Shown piece after piece: positions 9,295-18,093 of a stretch of 64,000 nt of DNA. Each line of letters begins with the position of its first letter. Position 1 is the first letter of the stretch. Below the pieces are notes generated by a model that saw only the letters and a list, made by a program, of their open reading frames with translations, had not been told where the DNA came from and searched no databases. Source of the DNA: Paraburkholderia sp. ZP32-5 (GTDB lineage: Bacteria; Pseudomonadota; Gammaproteobacteria; Burkholderiales; Burkholderiaceae); assembly GCF_021390495.1 (NCBI RefSeq), contig NZ_JAJEJP010000001.1:2108001-2172000 (forward strand), written 5' to 3'. Both the position numbers and the translations under genes were made by a program.

Positions 9295-10512
9295 ATGCAT
9301 GCCCTGCAAACCGCCAGCACCGATGCCTGTGGCTCCGATCTGCGGATCATCGCCGCGCAGGACGACTATCCCGAGTACTCCGGGCCGCTTTCGCTCGACG
9401 CGCTGGTCGCCGAGGTCGAGCGCCGCCGCGATGACTTCGACGCACTGTCGCACGTGCCTCGCGACATGGTCGCGAAAATGAAGCGCGCGGGGATTTTCCG
9501 GGCCAGCACGCCGAAGCGCTTCGGCGGCGATCCGCTGCCGCCGCACCAGTTTCTCGCGATGCTCGAACGCATTGCGATTGCCGACGGCTCGACCGCGTGG
9601 GTCGCCGCGTTCGGCTCGGCGAACACCTACCTGGCAGCATTGCCGCTCGACACGCAGGAAAAACTCTACGAGAACGGACCCGACCAGGTGTTCGCCGGCG
9701 GCCTTTATCCGCTGCAAAAAGCGCAGCGCGCACCGGGCGGCTTCCGGGTCAGCGGGCAATGGCGCTTTGCGAGCGGCTGCAAGGGCGCGGACTGGATCGG
9801 CGTGGGCATCGGCGGCACGCCCGCCAATGCCGGCGAGCCGAACGCCGGCAAGCCGTTCACGGCCGTGTTTCCGGCGAGCGAAGTCGAAATCGTCGACAAC
9901 TGGAAGGTGGTTGGCATGCAAGGCACCGGCAGCCACGACCTGCGACTGAAGGACAAATTCGTCGACGAGGCCTGGACCTTCGTGCGCGGTGGCGCCGCAC
10001 TGATCGACGAACCGCTCTATCGCTACCCGGCCGTCGCCTATCAGGCGCAGGTGCATGCGAGCGTGAACATCGGTCTCGCGCGCGCCGCGCTCGATCTGCT
10101 CGCGGGCATGTCGGGTGTCACGCAAACCACCACCGGCGCACCGCGTCTCGCCGATCGCGCCTACTACCGCTCGGGCCTCGCGCAAGCCGAGGCGCGTCTG
10201 CGCAGTGCGCGCGCGTTCTTCTTCGAGTCCGCCGAAGCGGCATGGCAAACGATTCTCGCCGGTGACCCGATCGCACCGGCCGAGGCGAATATTCTGCGCC
10301 TGAGCGCGACGCACGCCGCGCACACCTGCGCGGATGTCGTGATGGACGCCTACAAGATGGCGGGCATCGGCGCGATCTATCAGGAAAGCCGCTTGCAACG
10401 GCTCGTTCGCGATTCGATCGTCGTGACGCAGCACGCGTTTCTCGGCGAAGGCACCTATGACGCGTCCGGTGCATTGTTCGTCGGCATTGCGCCGGTGACG
10501 CCCTACCCTTGA
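9295..10512 (+). CDS. IacA-like flavin-dependent oxygenase (acyl-CoA dehydrogenase fold)
   Basis: A 405-residue protein of the acyl-CoA-dehydrogenase-fold, two-component flavin monooxygenase group (HpaB/HsaA/IacA type). It aligns along its whole length with the iac-cluster protein at 24701. Shared motifs include LSHVPRD, TPKRFGGD, IADGSTAWVA, FASGCKGADW, GMQGTGSHDL and TQHAFLGEG. Enzymes of this type hydroxylate an aromatic or indole ring using reduced flavin supplied by a partner reductase. A flavin reductase follows 18 bp downstream. A good RBS (AGAGGTAA) precedes the ATG. The substrate is unknown, but close similarity to IacA suggests an indolic or related acid. Confidence 0.88.
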   Translation: MHALQTASTDACGSDLRIIAAQDDYPEYSGPLSLDALVAEVERRRDDFDALSHVPRDMVAKMKRAGIFRASTPKRFGGDPLPPHQFLAMLERIAIADGSTAWVAAFGSANTYLAALPLDTQEKLYENGPDQVFAGGLYPLQKAQRAPGGFRVSGQWRFASGCKGADWIGVGIGGTPANAGEPNAGKPFTAVFPASEVEIVDNWKVVGMQGTGSHDLRLKDKFVDEAWTFVRGGAALIDEPLYRYPAVAYQAQVHASVNIGLARAALDLLAGMSGVTQTTTGAPRLADRAYYRSGLAQAEARLRSARAFFFESAEAAWQTILAGDPIAPAEANILRLSATHAAHTCADVVMDAYKMAGIGAIYQESRLQRLVRDSIVVTQHAFLGEGTYDASGALFVGIAPVTPYP

Positions 10513-10530
10513 GCGAGGAGTCCCGCTGCG

Positions 10531-11049
10531 ATGACCGACGATCAAACGCGACTGAGCTTTCGCAACGCCATGGCCTCGCTCGCGGCGGCCGTCAACGTGA
10601 TCACCACCGACGGCCCGCGCGGACGCTGCGGCATCACCGCCAGCGCGGTCTGCTCGGTGACCGATACACCGCCGACGATGCTCGTCTGCGTCAATCAGTC
10701 GAGCTATGTGCATGACGTGTTGCGCGATAACCGGCAACTGTGCATCAACGTGCTCGGTGCGCAAGGCCAGGAACTGGCGCGCGTTTTCGCGGGCATGACC
10801 GGTTGCTCGATGGCTGAGCGCTTCGAGCGCTGCGAGTGGCAGCCGGGCCGGCTGGCGATGCCGGTGCTCGCCGATGCGATCGCGAGTCTCGAAGGCACGG
10901 TGTGCGAAAACAGAACGGTGGGCTCGCACTCGGTGTTCTTCGTGAGGATCGAGCACATCGCGTTGCGCGACGAAGGCGACGGTCTGATCTATTTCGACCG
11001 GCAATTTCACCGGCTCGCGCGCGCGGCCGTGACTTCGGTGGCGGGGTGA
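10531..11049 (+). CDS. Flavin reductase (HpaC/IacG-like)
   Basis: A 172-residue NAD(P)H:flavin oxidoreductase of the FMN-binding split-barrel family. Typical motifs are MASLAAAVNVITTDGP, CGITASAVCSVTDTPPTMLV and a C-terminal GSHSVFFVRIEHI...YFDRQFHRL. It would supply reduced flavin to the oxygenase encoded immediately upstream. A GAGGAG Shine-Dalgarno lies upstream of the ATG. It is a clear paralogue of the protein at 29962 (IacG), so the window holds two oxygenase/reductase pairs. Confidence 0.9.
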   Translation: MTDDQTRLSFRNAMASLAAAVNVITTDGPRGRCGITASAVCSVTDTPPTMLVCVNQSSYVHDVLRDNRQLCINVLGAQGQELARVFAGMTGCSMAERFERCEWQPGRLAMPVLADAIASLEGTVCENRTVGSHSVFFVRIEHIALRDEGDGLIYFDRQFHRLARAAVTSVAG

Positions 11050-11051
11050 GC

Positions 11052-11753
11052 ATGCAGGTCTGTCTGTTTCTCGAAGCGACGGCCGGTGCCGAATCGCCGC
11101 TCGATGCCTGCGCGCTGATGCACGCCGCGAGCGATATCGCGGGGCTGGCTCAACTGATCGTGCACGAGCCGGTATCGCATCAGCATGGTGCGGATACGGC
11201 ACGAGACCCAGCGACGCCGTCGTGCATGCTGCAATGGTATTTCGATGACCTCGACGCGCTGGAACGCGCGCTCGCACCATCAGGCAGCGTCGATCGCGCA
11301 CTGCGGCGCGCCGCGTTCGCGACGCTCGACGAATCCACGTTCTCGCAGCAGGTGATGGCCGTGCGCAAGCTCTCGCCGCCCGAGGCGATGCCGATGAACG
11401 GTTGCGAGCAGCGATGCACGTATATGGTCGCTTACGAAGGCCCCGCCGACGATTTCGATGCGTGGCTCACGCATTATTTGCGGCATCATCCGCCGTTGAT
11501 GCTGCAATTGCCGGCGCTGCGCGAGCTGGAAATCTACACGCGCATGGACTATTGCAGCGGCCTGCCCTTCGCGCGCACCAACCCGATGCAGCGCAATAAG
11601 GTCGTATTCGACGATGCACGCGCGCTCGCGGATGCACTCGCGTCACCGGTGCGGGACGCGATGCGTCGCGACTTCCACGCGCTGCCGCCGTATAGCGGTG
11701 CAACTCCGCATTACCCAATGCGCAGCATTTACGGTAAATTCGCGGGACCGTGA
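11052..11753 (+). CDS. EthD-like dimeric alpha/beta-barrel protein
   Basis: A 233-residue protein starting 2 bp after the flavin reductase stop, so translationally coupled. The C-terminal half (about residues 125-230) has the EthD/dimeric alpha-beta-barrel pattern: a YMVAYEGPADDFDAWLTHYL strand-helix, HHPPLMLQLPALRELEIYTR, and an RNKVVFDD region. The N-terminal half looks like a weaker, diverged copy of the same fold. EthD-type proteins accompany oxygenases and may handle reactive products. Its function here is unproven, and the assignment rests on pattern and context. Confidence 0.7.
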   Translation: MQVCLFLEATAGAESPLDACALMHAASDIAGLAQLIVHEPVSHQHGADTARDPATPSCMLQWYFDDLDALERALAPSGSVDRALRRAAFATLDESTFSQQVMAVRKLSPPEAMPMNGCEQRCTYMVAYEGPADDFDAWLTHYLRHHPPLMLQLPALRELEIYTRMDYCSGLPFARTNPMQRNKVVFDDARALADALASPVRDAMRRDFHALPPYSGATPHYPMRSIYGKFAGP

Positions 11754-11870
11754 CCGGCCCTGGTATTGACGCCGACTTGCCGCCGACTTGCCGTCGATGC
11801 ATGGGCAAACGCCGCATGATTGCCTCAAGCGCCCCGGCACGGGCATCGCTCCCCGTTCGAGACGCAGTGC

Positions 11871-12791
11871 ATGAGCCAACCCAACCTTGCCGGCACCGAT
11901 CTGAACCTGTTGCGGGTCTTCCTCGCAATCTGGGATCTGCGCAGCCTGACCGCCGCCGGAGAGCGGCTGGCGATCACGCAACCCGCGGTCAGTCATGCAC
12001 TGCGGCGGCTGCGCACACTGTTCGAAGATCCGCTGTTCGTGCGCACGCCCAACGGCATGGTGCCCACCGATGCCGCGTTTCGTCTGTATCCGCCGCTCGC
12101 GCAGGCGTTCGCGATCATCAGCGACGCCGTCCAGCAACTGGCGAAATTCGATGCCGCCACCGCGCAGCGCGTGTTCCGCATCTCGATGTCGGACATGTCG
12201 GAGTTCTACTTTCTGCCGCCGCTGCTCGCGATGCTCGACCGCGACACGCGCGGCATTCGCATCGAAGTGACCAATGTGCCGGTGGAATCGGTGAGCGCCG
12301 CGATGCGCGCCGGCGAGATCGATCTCGCGCTCGGCTATGTGCCGGGGCTCGACGCCGGTTGCGTGACGCAAACGCTATTCATCGACGAGCATGTGTGCGT
12401 GGTGCGCGCCGGCCATCCGCTGCGAAAAACCAAACCGACCCGCGAGGACCTGGCGGCATTGCGCTATGTGTATGCGAGCACCAATGCGACCGGTCACCGG
12501 ATGGTCGAACAGTGGCTCGACGAGTTGAATCTGAAGCGCGAAGTGGTGCTCAGGCTGCCTCATTTCGTTGTCGCGCCCGAGATCGTCATGCATACCGATC
12601 TGGCGATCATCTTCCCGAAGAGCATTGCGCGCCGTTTCAATCGCGGCAAGGCGTTTCGCATTCTGCCGCTGCCGTTCAAGCTGCCGCCTATCGAGATCCA
12701 GGTGCACACGCATACGCAATTCGCGGCCGATCCGGGCATCGCGTGGTTGCGGCGAACGCTCTATGACATGTTTCATCAGCCGCAGCGCTAG
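11871..12791 (+). CDS. LysR-family transcriptional regulator
   Basis: A 306-residue LTTR with the HTH at about residues 10-70 (LNLLRVFLAIWDLRSLTAAG, then LAITQPAVSHALRRLRTLF, DPLFVRT) and an effector-binding domain after it. It belongs to the same NodD-like subgroup as the regulators at 3553 and 18094. It follows the second oxygenase operon on the same strand and is its likely regulator. The ATG at 11871 is chosen because the LTTR domain starts nine residues later; an upstream in-frame ATG at 11820 lacks support. Confidence 0.9.
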   Translation: MSQPNLAGTDLNLLRVFLAIWDLRSLTAAGERLAITQPAVSHALRRLRTLFEDPLFVRTPNGMVPTDAAFRLYPPLAQAFAIISDAVQQLAKFDAATAQRVFRISMSDMSEFYFLPPLLAMLDRDTRGIRIEVTNVPVESVSAAMRAGEIDLALGYVPGLDAGCVTQTLFIDEHVCVVRAGHPLRKTKPTREDLAALRYVYASTNATGHRMVEQWLDELNLKREVVLRLPHFVVAPEIVMHTDLAIIFPKSIARRFNRGKAFRILPLPFKLPPIEIQVHTHTQFAADPGIAWLRRTLYDMFHQPQR

Positions 12792-12964
12792 TCACAGAGA
12801 AGTCATCAACAATTCAGCTCTCGACCCCGTGATGAGCCTTGTTTTGCTGGCCCAGAAAATGCGAGGGTTGCGCCGAGCGACGAAGTAGTTCATGGTCAAG
12901 CCTTGCGTGAACCTCATACGGCTTGCAACCCATGCACGACTGACCCGACTGAAGGAGATCGACC

Positions 12965-13849
12965 ATGCGCGATAGCGTCGCCAGCACCGAGTCCCACTCC
13001 CCCAGCAAATCTCACAGTTCGCATTTCGCCGTAGTCGATCATTACGCCCGGGCCGCGCAGCGCAGGCTCAGCAATTTCAGCGTGATGAACGTGCTGCGCA
13101 GTTTCCCGCAGTTCATTCCGAATAGCGAAGGAAGCTATAAGGCCCGAGCGAAGCTCACGGTCGATGCGATCAACCAGACGCTTCCTCTCTTGAGCGAGCT
13201 GGCGGCTTCGGTCGGAAGGCCGCGGGCGCCCGTCATCGAAATCGCCGACTTTCCGGCCAATGACGAACAACGGCAGGCCGCGGCTGCGCTGAAGGAGTAC
13301 CTCGACGCTCGAGGCAGCGACAAGTCGAGCTATCACAGCTATCACCATCTGTACGGTGCGATCCTTGCGGATCGCGAGGCCATGCGCTCGGTGATCGAAA
13401 TCGGCATAGGCACGCATCATTCCGACACCGTTTCGTACATGGTCAGAGGCGAGGCTGGCGGATCGCTCAGGGCGTTCAGGGATTTTCTGCCTTTCGCGCA
13501 GATTCATGGAGCGGACATCGACCGCCGGGTTCTCTTCGAGGAAGAGCGCATCAAGACGTTCTTCGTCGACCAGACCGATCCAGCCGCTTTCGAGCAGCTC
13601 GCGAGGTCAGTGCCCGGCGAATGCGATCTCATCATCGACGATGGTCTGCACTCTCCGCACGCCAACATCCAGACGCTGATCTTCGGGTTGAAAAAAGTGA
13701 GGCTCGGCGGCTGGGTCGTGGTGGAAGACATCGCACATGACGCGCTGCCCGTTTGGCACGCCGTCAACGCGTTGCTTCCCAACCGCTATCAGACGTATAT
13801 CGTCAACGAGCAGCACGCGCTGTTGTTCGCGGTGAAGCGCGTCGAATGA
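12965..13849 (+). CDS. MycE/CmcI-like SAM-dependent methyltransferase
   Basis: A 294-residue class I methyltransferase. The region LDARGSDKSSYHSYHHLYGA (from about residue 116) resembles the N-terminal motif of macrolide sugar O-methyltransferases such as MycE. It is followed by the SAM-binding SVIEIGIGTH motif, an acidic strand end HGADIDRR, and the metal/active-site-like LIIDDGLHSPHAN. Such enzymes methylate sugar hydroxyls in a metal-dependent way. A strong RBS (AAGGAG) precedes the ATG. It stands alone between a LysR gene and a convergent flavoprotein gene, with no glycosyltransferase or antibiotic genes nearby, so the substrate is unknown. Confidence 0.75.
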   Translation: MRDSVASTESHSPSKSHSSHFAVVDHYARAAQRRLSNFSVMNVLRSFPQFIPNSEGSYKARAKLTVDAINQTLPLLSELAASVGRPRAPVIEIADFPANDEQRQAAAALKEYLDARGSDKSSYHSYHHLYGAILADREAMRSVIEIGIGTHHSDTVSYMVRGEAGGSLRAFRDFLPFAQIHGADIDRRVLFEEERIKTFFVDQTDPAAFEQLARSVPGECDLIIDDGLHSPHANIQTLIFGLKKVRLGGWVVVEDIAHDALPVWHAVNALLPNRYQTYIVNEQHALLFAVKRVE

Positions 13850-13897
13850 TCGACACAGAGTGAGCACGCTTCGTGATCTGCTTTGGATCCGGGGCGC

Positions 13898-13929
13898 GCT
13901 CACTGCTACGCTCACTGTTGAGCTCACTG
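13898..13929. repeat. Three 12-bp tandem repeats (GCTCACTG)
   Basis: GCTCACTG occurs at 13898, 13910 and 13922, exactly 12 bp apart, in the short space between convergent genes. The inverse, AGTGAGC, lies upstream at 13859, so alternative hairpins can form with any copy. This could act as a bidirectional terminator-like structure, or simply be a small tandem duplication. Confidence 0.5.
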
Positions 13930-13935
13930 CCGCGA

Positions 13936-15051
13936 TCAGGAAGCCAACTGTATCGCGAGTTCGTCGTCCTTGATGCTGGCGATGGGCTGCAGGATCGAGC
14001 TATCGAATTTCCTCGGTTCGCGCCCGTTTGCGAGAAGCATCGGCAGATCGGGGTTCGCGAGCGCGCCTCGCCCAACGGTGACGATGTCCGCGCCGGACGC
14101 CAGCATGTGGGCGATACGCTCCGCCGTATGCAGGCCGCCGTTCGCGGTGATCGTCACGTTCGGCGCGTACCGGCGCGCGAGTGCGACGAGGCTGTCACGC
14201 GTGCTTTCGAATGCGGGCTGCCACGCTTCGTGCTCGGTGACGTGGATGAAATCCACGCCTGCGTCGCCAAGTGTGCCGAAGATCACTTCGGCGTCCGCCT
14301 CGCCGCCTGGCCACTTTGACGTGAAGTCGTTGACCTTGCCCTGCGAGATGCGAATACCGACTGGTGCTGCATTGCCGATGCCGCGCCGTACCGAATTCAC
14401 GACATCGACGAGCAGTTGCACTCGCGCCCGCGTGCTGCCACCCCAACGGTCGGTTCTGAGATTGGTGTGCGCGCCCAGAAACTGGTCGAGCAGATAGCCA
14501 TTCGCGCCGTGGATCTCCACACCGCTGAATCCCGCGATGTTGACCGCGCGATGCGCGGCCTGCACGAAGCCTTGTATCGCCTCGTCGATCTCGGCATCGG
14601 TCATCTGCCGCGGTTCCGGATACGGCCCATCGCCATAATAAAATGCCATCTGTTCACCCTTGGGCCGAACGGCCGACGGCGCGACGGTGTGCGTGCGATA
14701 AACATTGCCCTGACTCAGCGCGCCTGCATGCATCAGTTGTGCGAACACGCGCGCGCCATGTGCGTGCATGTCGCGATTGAACTCGCTCCACGCCCGCGCC
14801 TGTTCGTCATCGGCGAGGCCCGGTTGAAATCGGTATCCTTGCGAGAACGCCTTGTCGGTATAGATTCCTTCTGTCGTGACGAGACCGAAGCCGCCCTTCG
14901 CGAAACGCGCGTAGTAATCGAACATCGTCTGTGTCGGGTGACCGTATTCCGTGGCGGTGATGCGTGTCATCGGGGCGACTGCGACGCGGTTGCGTACCGC
15001 GATACCGTTGCCGTTGTAGGGAGAAAGGATCTGCGAGTTAAAGTCGGTCAT
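13936..15051 (-). CDS. NADH:flavin oxidoreductase, old yellow enzyme family
   Basis: A 371-residue FMN-dependent TIM-barrel ene-reductase. Supporting motifs are NRVAVAPMTR near residue 20, the substrate-binding HGANGYLLDQFL (His and Asn of the OYE active site, about residue 175), and a C-terminal phosphate-binding GADIVTVGRGALANP. OYE proteins reduce activated C=C bonds of enones and related compounds. The ATG at 15051 gives the usual family length; an ATG at 15087 would add 12 residues. It is divergent from a LysR gene 107 bp away that likely controls it. Confidence 0.9.
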   Translation of the reverse strand: MTDFNSQILSPYNGNGIAVRNRVAVAPMTRITATEYGHPTQTMFDYYARFAKGGFGLVTTEGIYTDKAFSQGYRFQPGLADDEQARAWSEFNRDMHAHGARVFAQLMHAGALSQGNVYRTHTVAPSAVRPKGEQMAFYYGDGPYPEPRQMTDAEIDEAIQGFVQAAHRAVNIAGFSGVEIHGANGYLLDQFLGAHTNLRTDRWGGSTRARVQLLVDVVNSVRRGIGNAAPVGIRISQGKVNDFTSKWPGGEADAEVIFGTLGDAGVDFIHVTEHEAWQPAFESTRDSLVALARRYAPNVTITANGGLHTAERIAHMLASGADIVTVGRGALANPDLPMLLANGREPRKFDSSILQPIASIKDDELAIQLAS

Positions 15052-15158
15052 TTCGCGGCTCGTCAAGAAAGAGGAAAGTGACTTCATCGTAGGCCGCGGA
15101 AGAGCGGAGAAACAGACATCGGAAGGTGAAGCCGTCGTAACACAATTGGATATAAACC

Positions 15159-16055
15159 ATGTTCCTTCCAGACGTTCGAACTTTCCTCGCGGTTGCGTCG
15201 GCAGGCAGTCTTTCCGCCGCCGCACGGCAGCTCAACGTCGTTCCGATGCAGGTGTCGCGGCGCATCGCCGCGCTGGAAGAAGATCTCGGCGTGCGGCTCT
15301 TTCATCGAACGACCCGATCGCTCACGCTGACCGCCGAAGGTGAGGCCTTCGTGTCTTTTGCCACCGCGATGGCCGATGCGGAGTCCGGTGCGCGCGCCGA
15401 GCTCAGCCCGTCGCAGGGGAAGGCGTCGGGGATACTTCGTGTGACGGCGCCAAGTGGGTTCGGACAATCCGTCGTGTTGCCCATGCTTGCAAGTTTGCTC
15501 GAAGCCAATCCCGAGCTTCGTATCGACCTCGACCTTTCCGATCGTCAGGTCGATATCGTCGGGCAAGGCCTCGACGTGGCCTTGCGGATTGCGCCGCTGG
15601 AGGACTCCGAGCTGGTGGCGAAGAAGATGGTTTCCAATCCTCGTCTCATTTGCGCCGCGCCAGCTTATCTGAAGAAGCACGGACGTCCTTCGACCGTTGC
15701 CGACCTCGACGATCACGCCTGTATCCGGCTGAGTGCGGTAAGACGGTGGCCGCTTATCGTCGACGGCGCGTTGATCCGCAAACAGGTGGATGCCCGCCTC
15801 ACCACGACCAGCGTCGAAGCGGCGCGGACCGCCGCCATGCAAGGTCTTGGACTCGCGCAATTGACGTATTGGGATGTGTTCCGGCAGTTAGCCGACAATT
15901 CGCTGGTACAGGTTCATCTGCAGGACGCGGCCATGGAGGATTTGTCGGTCTGGGCCGTGATGCCGAGCAGGCGCTACGTACCGAACAGGGTGAATGTCTT
16001 TCTCGGCGCGCTTCAGACTCAAATCGCCGAACTCAGTGAAAGGCATCGCCGCTGA
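15159..16055 (+). CDS. LysR-family transcriptional regulator
   Basis: A 298-residue LTTR of the CrgA/DmlR-like group. The HTH spans residues 1-60 (VRTFLAVASAGSLSAAARQL, then VSRRIAALEEDLGVRLFHRT), followed by the substrate domain with the typical GxLRVTAPSGFG start. Divergent orientation and a 107-bp gap from the OYE gene make that gene the probable target. The reading frame ends 171 bp before iacF, to which it need not be related. Confidence 0.9.
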   Translation: MFLPDVRTFLAVASAGSLSAAARQLNVVPMQVSRRIAALEEDLGVRLFHRTTRSLTLTAEGEAFVSFATAMADAESGARAELSPSQGKASGILRVTAPSGFGQSVVLPMLASLLEANPELRIDLDLSDRQVDIVGQGLDVALRIAPLEDSELVAKKMVSNPRLICAAPAYLKKHGRPSTVADLDDHACIRLSAVRRWPLIVDGALIRKQVDARLTTTSVEAARTAAMQGLGLAQLTYWDVFRQLADNSLVQVHLQDAAMEDLSVWAVMPSRRYVPNRVNVFLGALQTQIAELSERHRR

Positions 16056-16226
16056 CAACGCGTCTCTCCCTTTCCGATTATCAATGGCACTTATTCATCC
16101 AGCCATTTTTTATCGATTTGCCTGATCCAACGGATCGCCGTATGCTCGGTCCCAGTCTCCTCGCGCAGCGTGCGCGATCGTTATATCAAGTCCAGCATCC
16201 AGCCATTTCAGCGATCGGGTCTCACC

Positions 16227-17198
16227 ATGCAAGCCACTCCCTTCAAGGTTCGCGTCGACGCGTTGCGTGACGAAGCACACGGCATTCGCTCGTTCAGCAT
16301 CACCCGGCTCGACGGCAAACCGTTCGATGCCTATGAGCCAGGCGCGCATATCGATGTCACCGCACCGTCCGGCATCACGCGTCAGTACTCGCTGTGCGGC
16401 GACCCCGACCAGCGCGATGCGCAGTTGTTCGCGGTCAAGCGCGAGAGCACGTCGCGCGGCGGTTCGAGCTCGCTGCATGACGACGTGATGGTGGGCACCG
16501 AACTCTCGGTCGGCGCGCCGCGCAACCTGTTCCAGCTCGCTCCGGGTGCGCAGCGTCATGTACTGGTCGGCGCGGGCATCGGCATCACGCCGCTGCTGTC
16601 GATGGCTTATCGCCTCATCAAGCAGAGCGCGCCGTTCGAACTGCACTACTTCGCGCGCAGCGAGGAACACGCGGCGTTCCTGCCGCTGCTCGCGCGCGCA
16701 CCGTTTGCGGCCTATGTGAAGCTGCATTTCGGTGGGGAGCCGGATGCGCTCGACGGCGTGCTGGCCACGTGTCTCGCCGATGTATCGGCCGGCACGCACG
16801 TTTATACCTGCGGGCCTTCGGCATTTATGGAGCGCGTGGTGGCGGCGGCAGAAAAGCGCCTGCCCGAAGACGCGATTCATCTCGAACGCTTCGCGGCGGA
16901 GCCGGTACAGCCCGATAGCAACGCATCGCTCGATGAGTTCGACGTGCAGGTTGCGAGCACGGGGCAAACCGTGCGCGTCGAAAAGAACACGTCGATCGTC
17001 GATGCGCTTGCATCGATCGGCATCGAGGTCGATACGTCGTGTGGCGAAGGCGTGTGCGGGACCTGCATGGTCGATGTCGTGACCGGTGAGCCGGAACATC
17101 GCGATCACTGTCTCAGCAAGGCCGAGCGCGCGAGTAATAAGGTGATCTGCTGCTGTATTTCGCGTTCGCGGTCGGCGGTGCTTGTGCTTGATCTTTGA
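16227..17198 (+). CDS. iacF: Rieske oxygenase reductase component (IacF-like, PDR type)
   Basis: A 323-residue phthalate-dioxygenase-reductase-type protein. An N-terminal FMN/FAD-binding barrel (RQYSLCGDP near residue 55) leads into an NAD-binding domain (VGAGIGITPLLSMAYRL, then YTCGPSAFM). The C-terminal plant-type [2Fe-2S] ferredoxin has Cys in CGEGVCGTC and a fourth in DHCLS. It passes electrons from NADH to a Rieske dioxygenase, here most likely IacCD encoded 2 kb away. The start at 16227 is preferred to an upstream in-frame ATG at 16170 because homology begins there. The TA pair lies between it and the rest of the iac genes. Confidence 0.88.
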   Translation: MQATPFKVRVDALRDEAHGIRSFSITRLDGKPFDAYEPGAHIDVTAPSGITRQYSLCGDPDQRDAQLFAVKRESTSRGGSSSLHDDVMVGTELSVGAPRNLFQLAPGAQRHVLVGAGIGITPLLSMAYRLIKQSAPFELHYFARSEEHAAFLPLLARAPFAAYVKLHFGGEPDALDGVLATCLADVSAGTHVYTCGPSAFMERVVAAAEKRLPEDAIHLERFAAEPVQPDSNASLDEFDVQVASTGQTVRVEKNTSIVDALASIGIEVDTSCGEGVCGTCMVDVVTGEPEHRDHCLSKAERASNKVICCCISRSRSAVLVLDL

Positions 17199-17273
17199 GC
17201 GATAGCGCGAAGGCTGTTCGACTTAGCGCTGATAGATGCGAAGGCTGCTAAATTTCCGCCGACTCCAATTCGG

Positions 17274-17660
17274 TCACGACTGTGCCCCATCGACGTCGTG
17301 ACCGTCATCGGCTGCGTCTTCGCACGCGTTGGGTAGCTGTTGCAGCAGTTGCGGGAGAGCCGTCTGCACGGTATCCCATACGACATCGAGGTTAATGTCG
17401 AAGTAGCCGTGAGCAATACGGTTGCGCATGCCGCGCATACTGCGCCACGGTATTTCGGGGTGTGCTTGCGCGAACGCGGCGTAGCCATCCATCACCTTCG
17501 TGGCTGCCTCGCCAATGATGATGAGGCTCATGACGACTGCCTGCTGGGTGCGCTTGTCGACAAGAAAGTCGTCCTTGCCCTGGTCTTCCACGAAACTGCA
17601 CGCGTTCGCCGCGGCCTGTTGCATGTGGTCGAGATAATCAGAAAGCCGATTCTCGCTCAT
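17274..17660 (-). CDS. hepT: HepT-like ribonuclease toxin
   Basis: A 128-residue HEPN-family protein. The RX4HXY ribonuclease motif is present as RNRIAHGY near residue 82, after the helical SLIIIGEAATKVMDGY segment typical of HepT/DUF86. In the characterised HepT-MntA systems this is the toxin, and the cognate MntA modifies the motif Tyr by AMPylation. Its start overlaps the stop of the mntA-like gene by 4 bp, the usual arrangement of the pair. Confidence 0.9.
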   Translation of the reverse strand: MSENRLSDYLDHMQQAAANACSFVEDQGKDDFLVDKRTQQAVVMSLIIIGEAATKVMDGYAAFAQAHPEIPWRSMRGMRNRIAHGYFDINLDVVWDTVQTALPQLLQQLPNACEDAADDGHDVDGAQS

Positions 17661-17947
17661 ACAGGCCGTGCCTCCGCGAGTACCTTGGCCCGAAACTTTG
17701 GCGGCAAGTCTGCCGGCGTGAGCACATCGACGTGAACGCCAAGCAGCGATTCCAGTTCGTCCTGCAGTCCGCCGAGGTCAAACAGCGTCGCGCCGGGTAG
17801 CGCATCGACCAGCAGATCGAGGTCGCTGCCGTCCCGGTCGGTGCCATGCAGCACTGAACCGAAGACGCGCGGATTCGCCGCGCGAAAGCGGCCCGTCAGC
17901 TCGCGCACGGCGTTCCGCTTCATATCGAGCACGACGGACGGTCGCAT
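17657..17947 (-). CDS. mntA: MntA-like nucleotidyltransferase antitoxin
   Basis: A 96-residue minimal nucleotidyltransferase with the GSX10DXD active-site pattern (GSVLHGTDRDGSDLD). Family knowledge: MntA neutralises HepT by transferring AMP to its active-site Tyr. The ATG at 17947 is favoured because AAAGGGA lies 6 bp upstream; ATGs at 17953 and 17986 are in frame. The pair is wedged between iacF and iacR1 and reads leftward, opposite to iacF. Confidence 0.88.
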   Translation of the reverse strand: MRPSVVLDMKRNAVRELTGRFRAANPRVFGSVLHGTDRDGSDLDLLVDALPGATLFDLGGLQDELESLLGVHVDVLTPADLPPKFRAKVLAEARPV

Positions 17948-18093
17948 GGGCATTCCCTTTGATCGAAATGGATTGATGATATTCAATCAGGAATAGCGTT
18001 TCAAGAACTGTTTCCGAAATCGCCAGGACCTGATTTCCGTGTCGTGCCGCACGCGCAAAATGGCTTTACGAGCCTATTTCAAGGCCATGCCAC

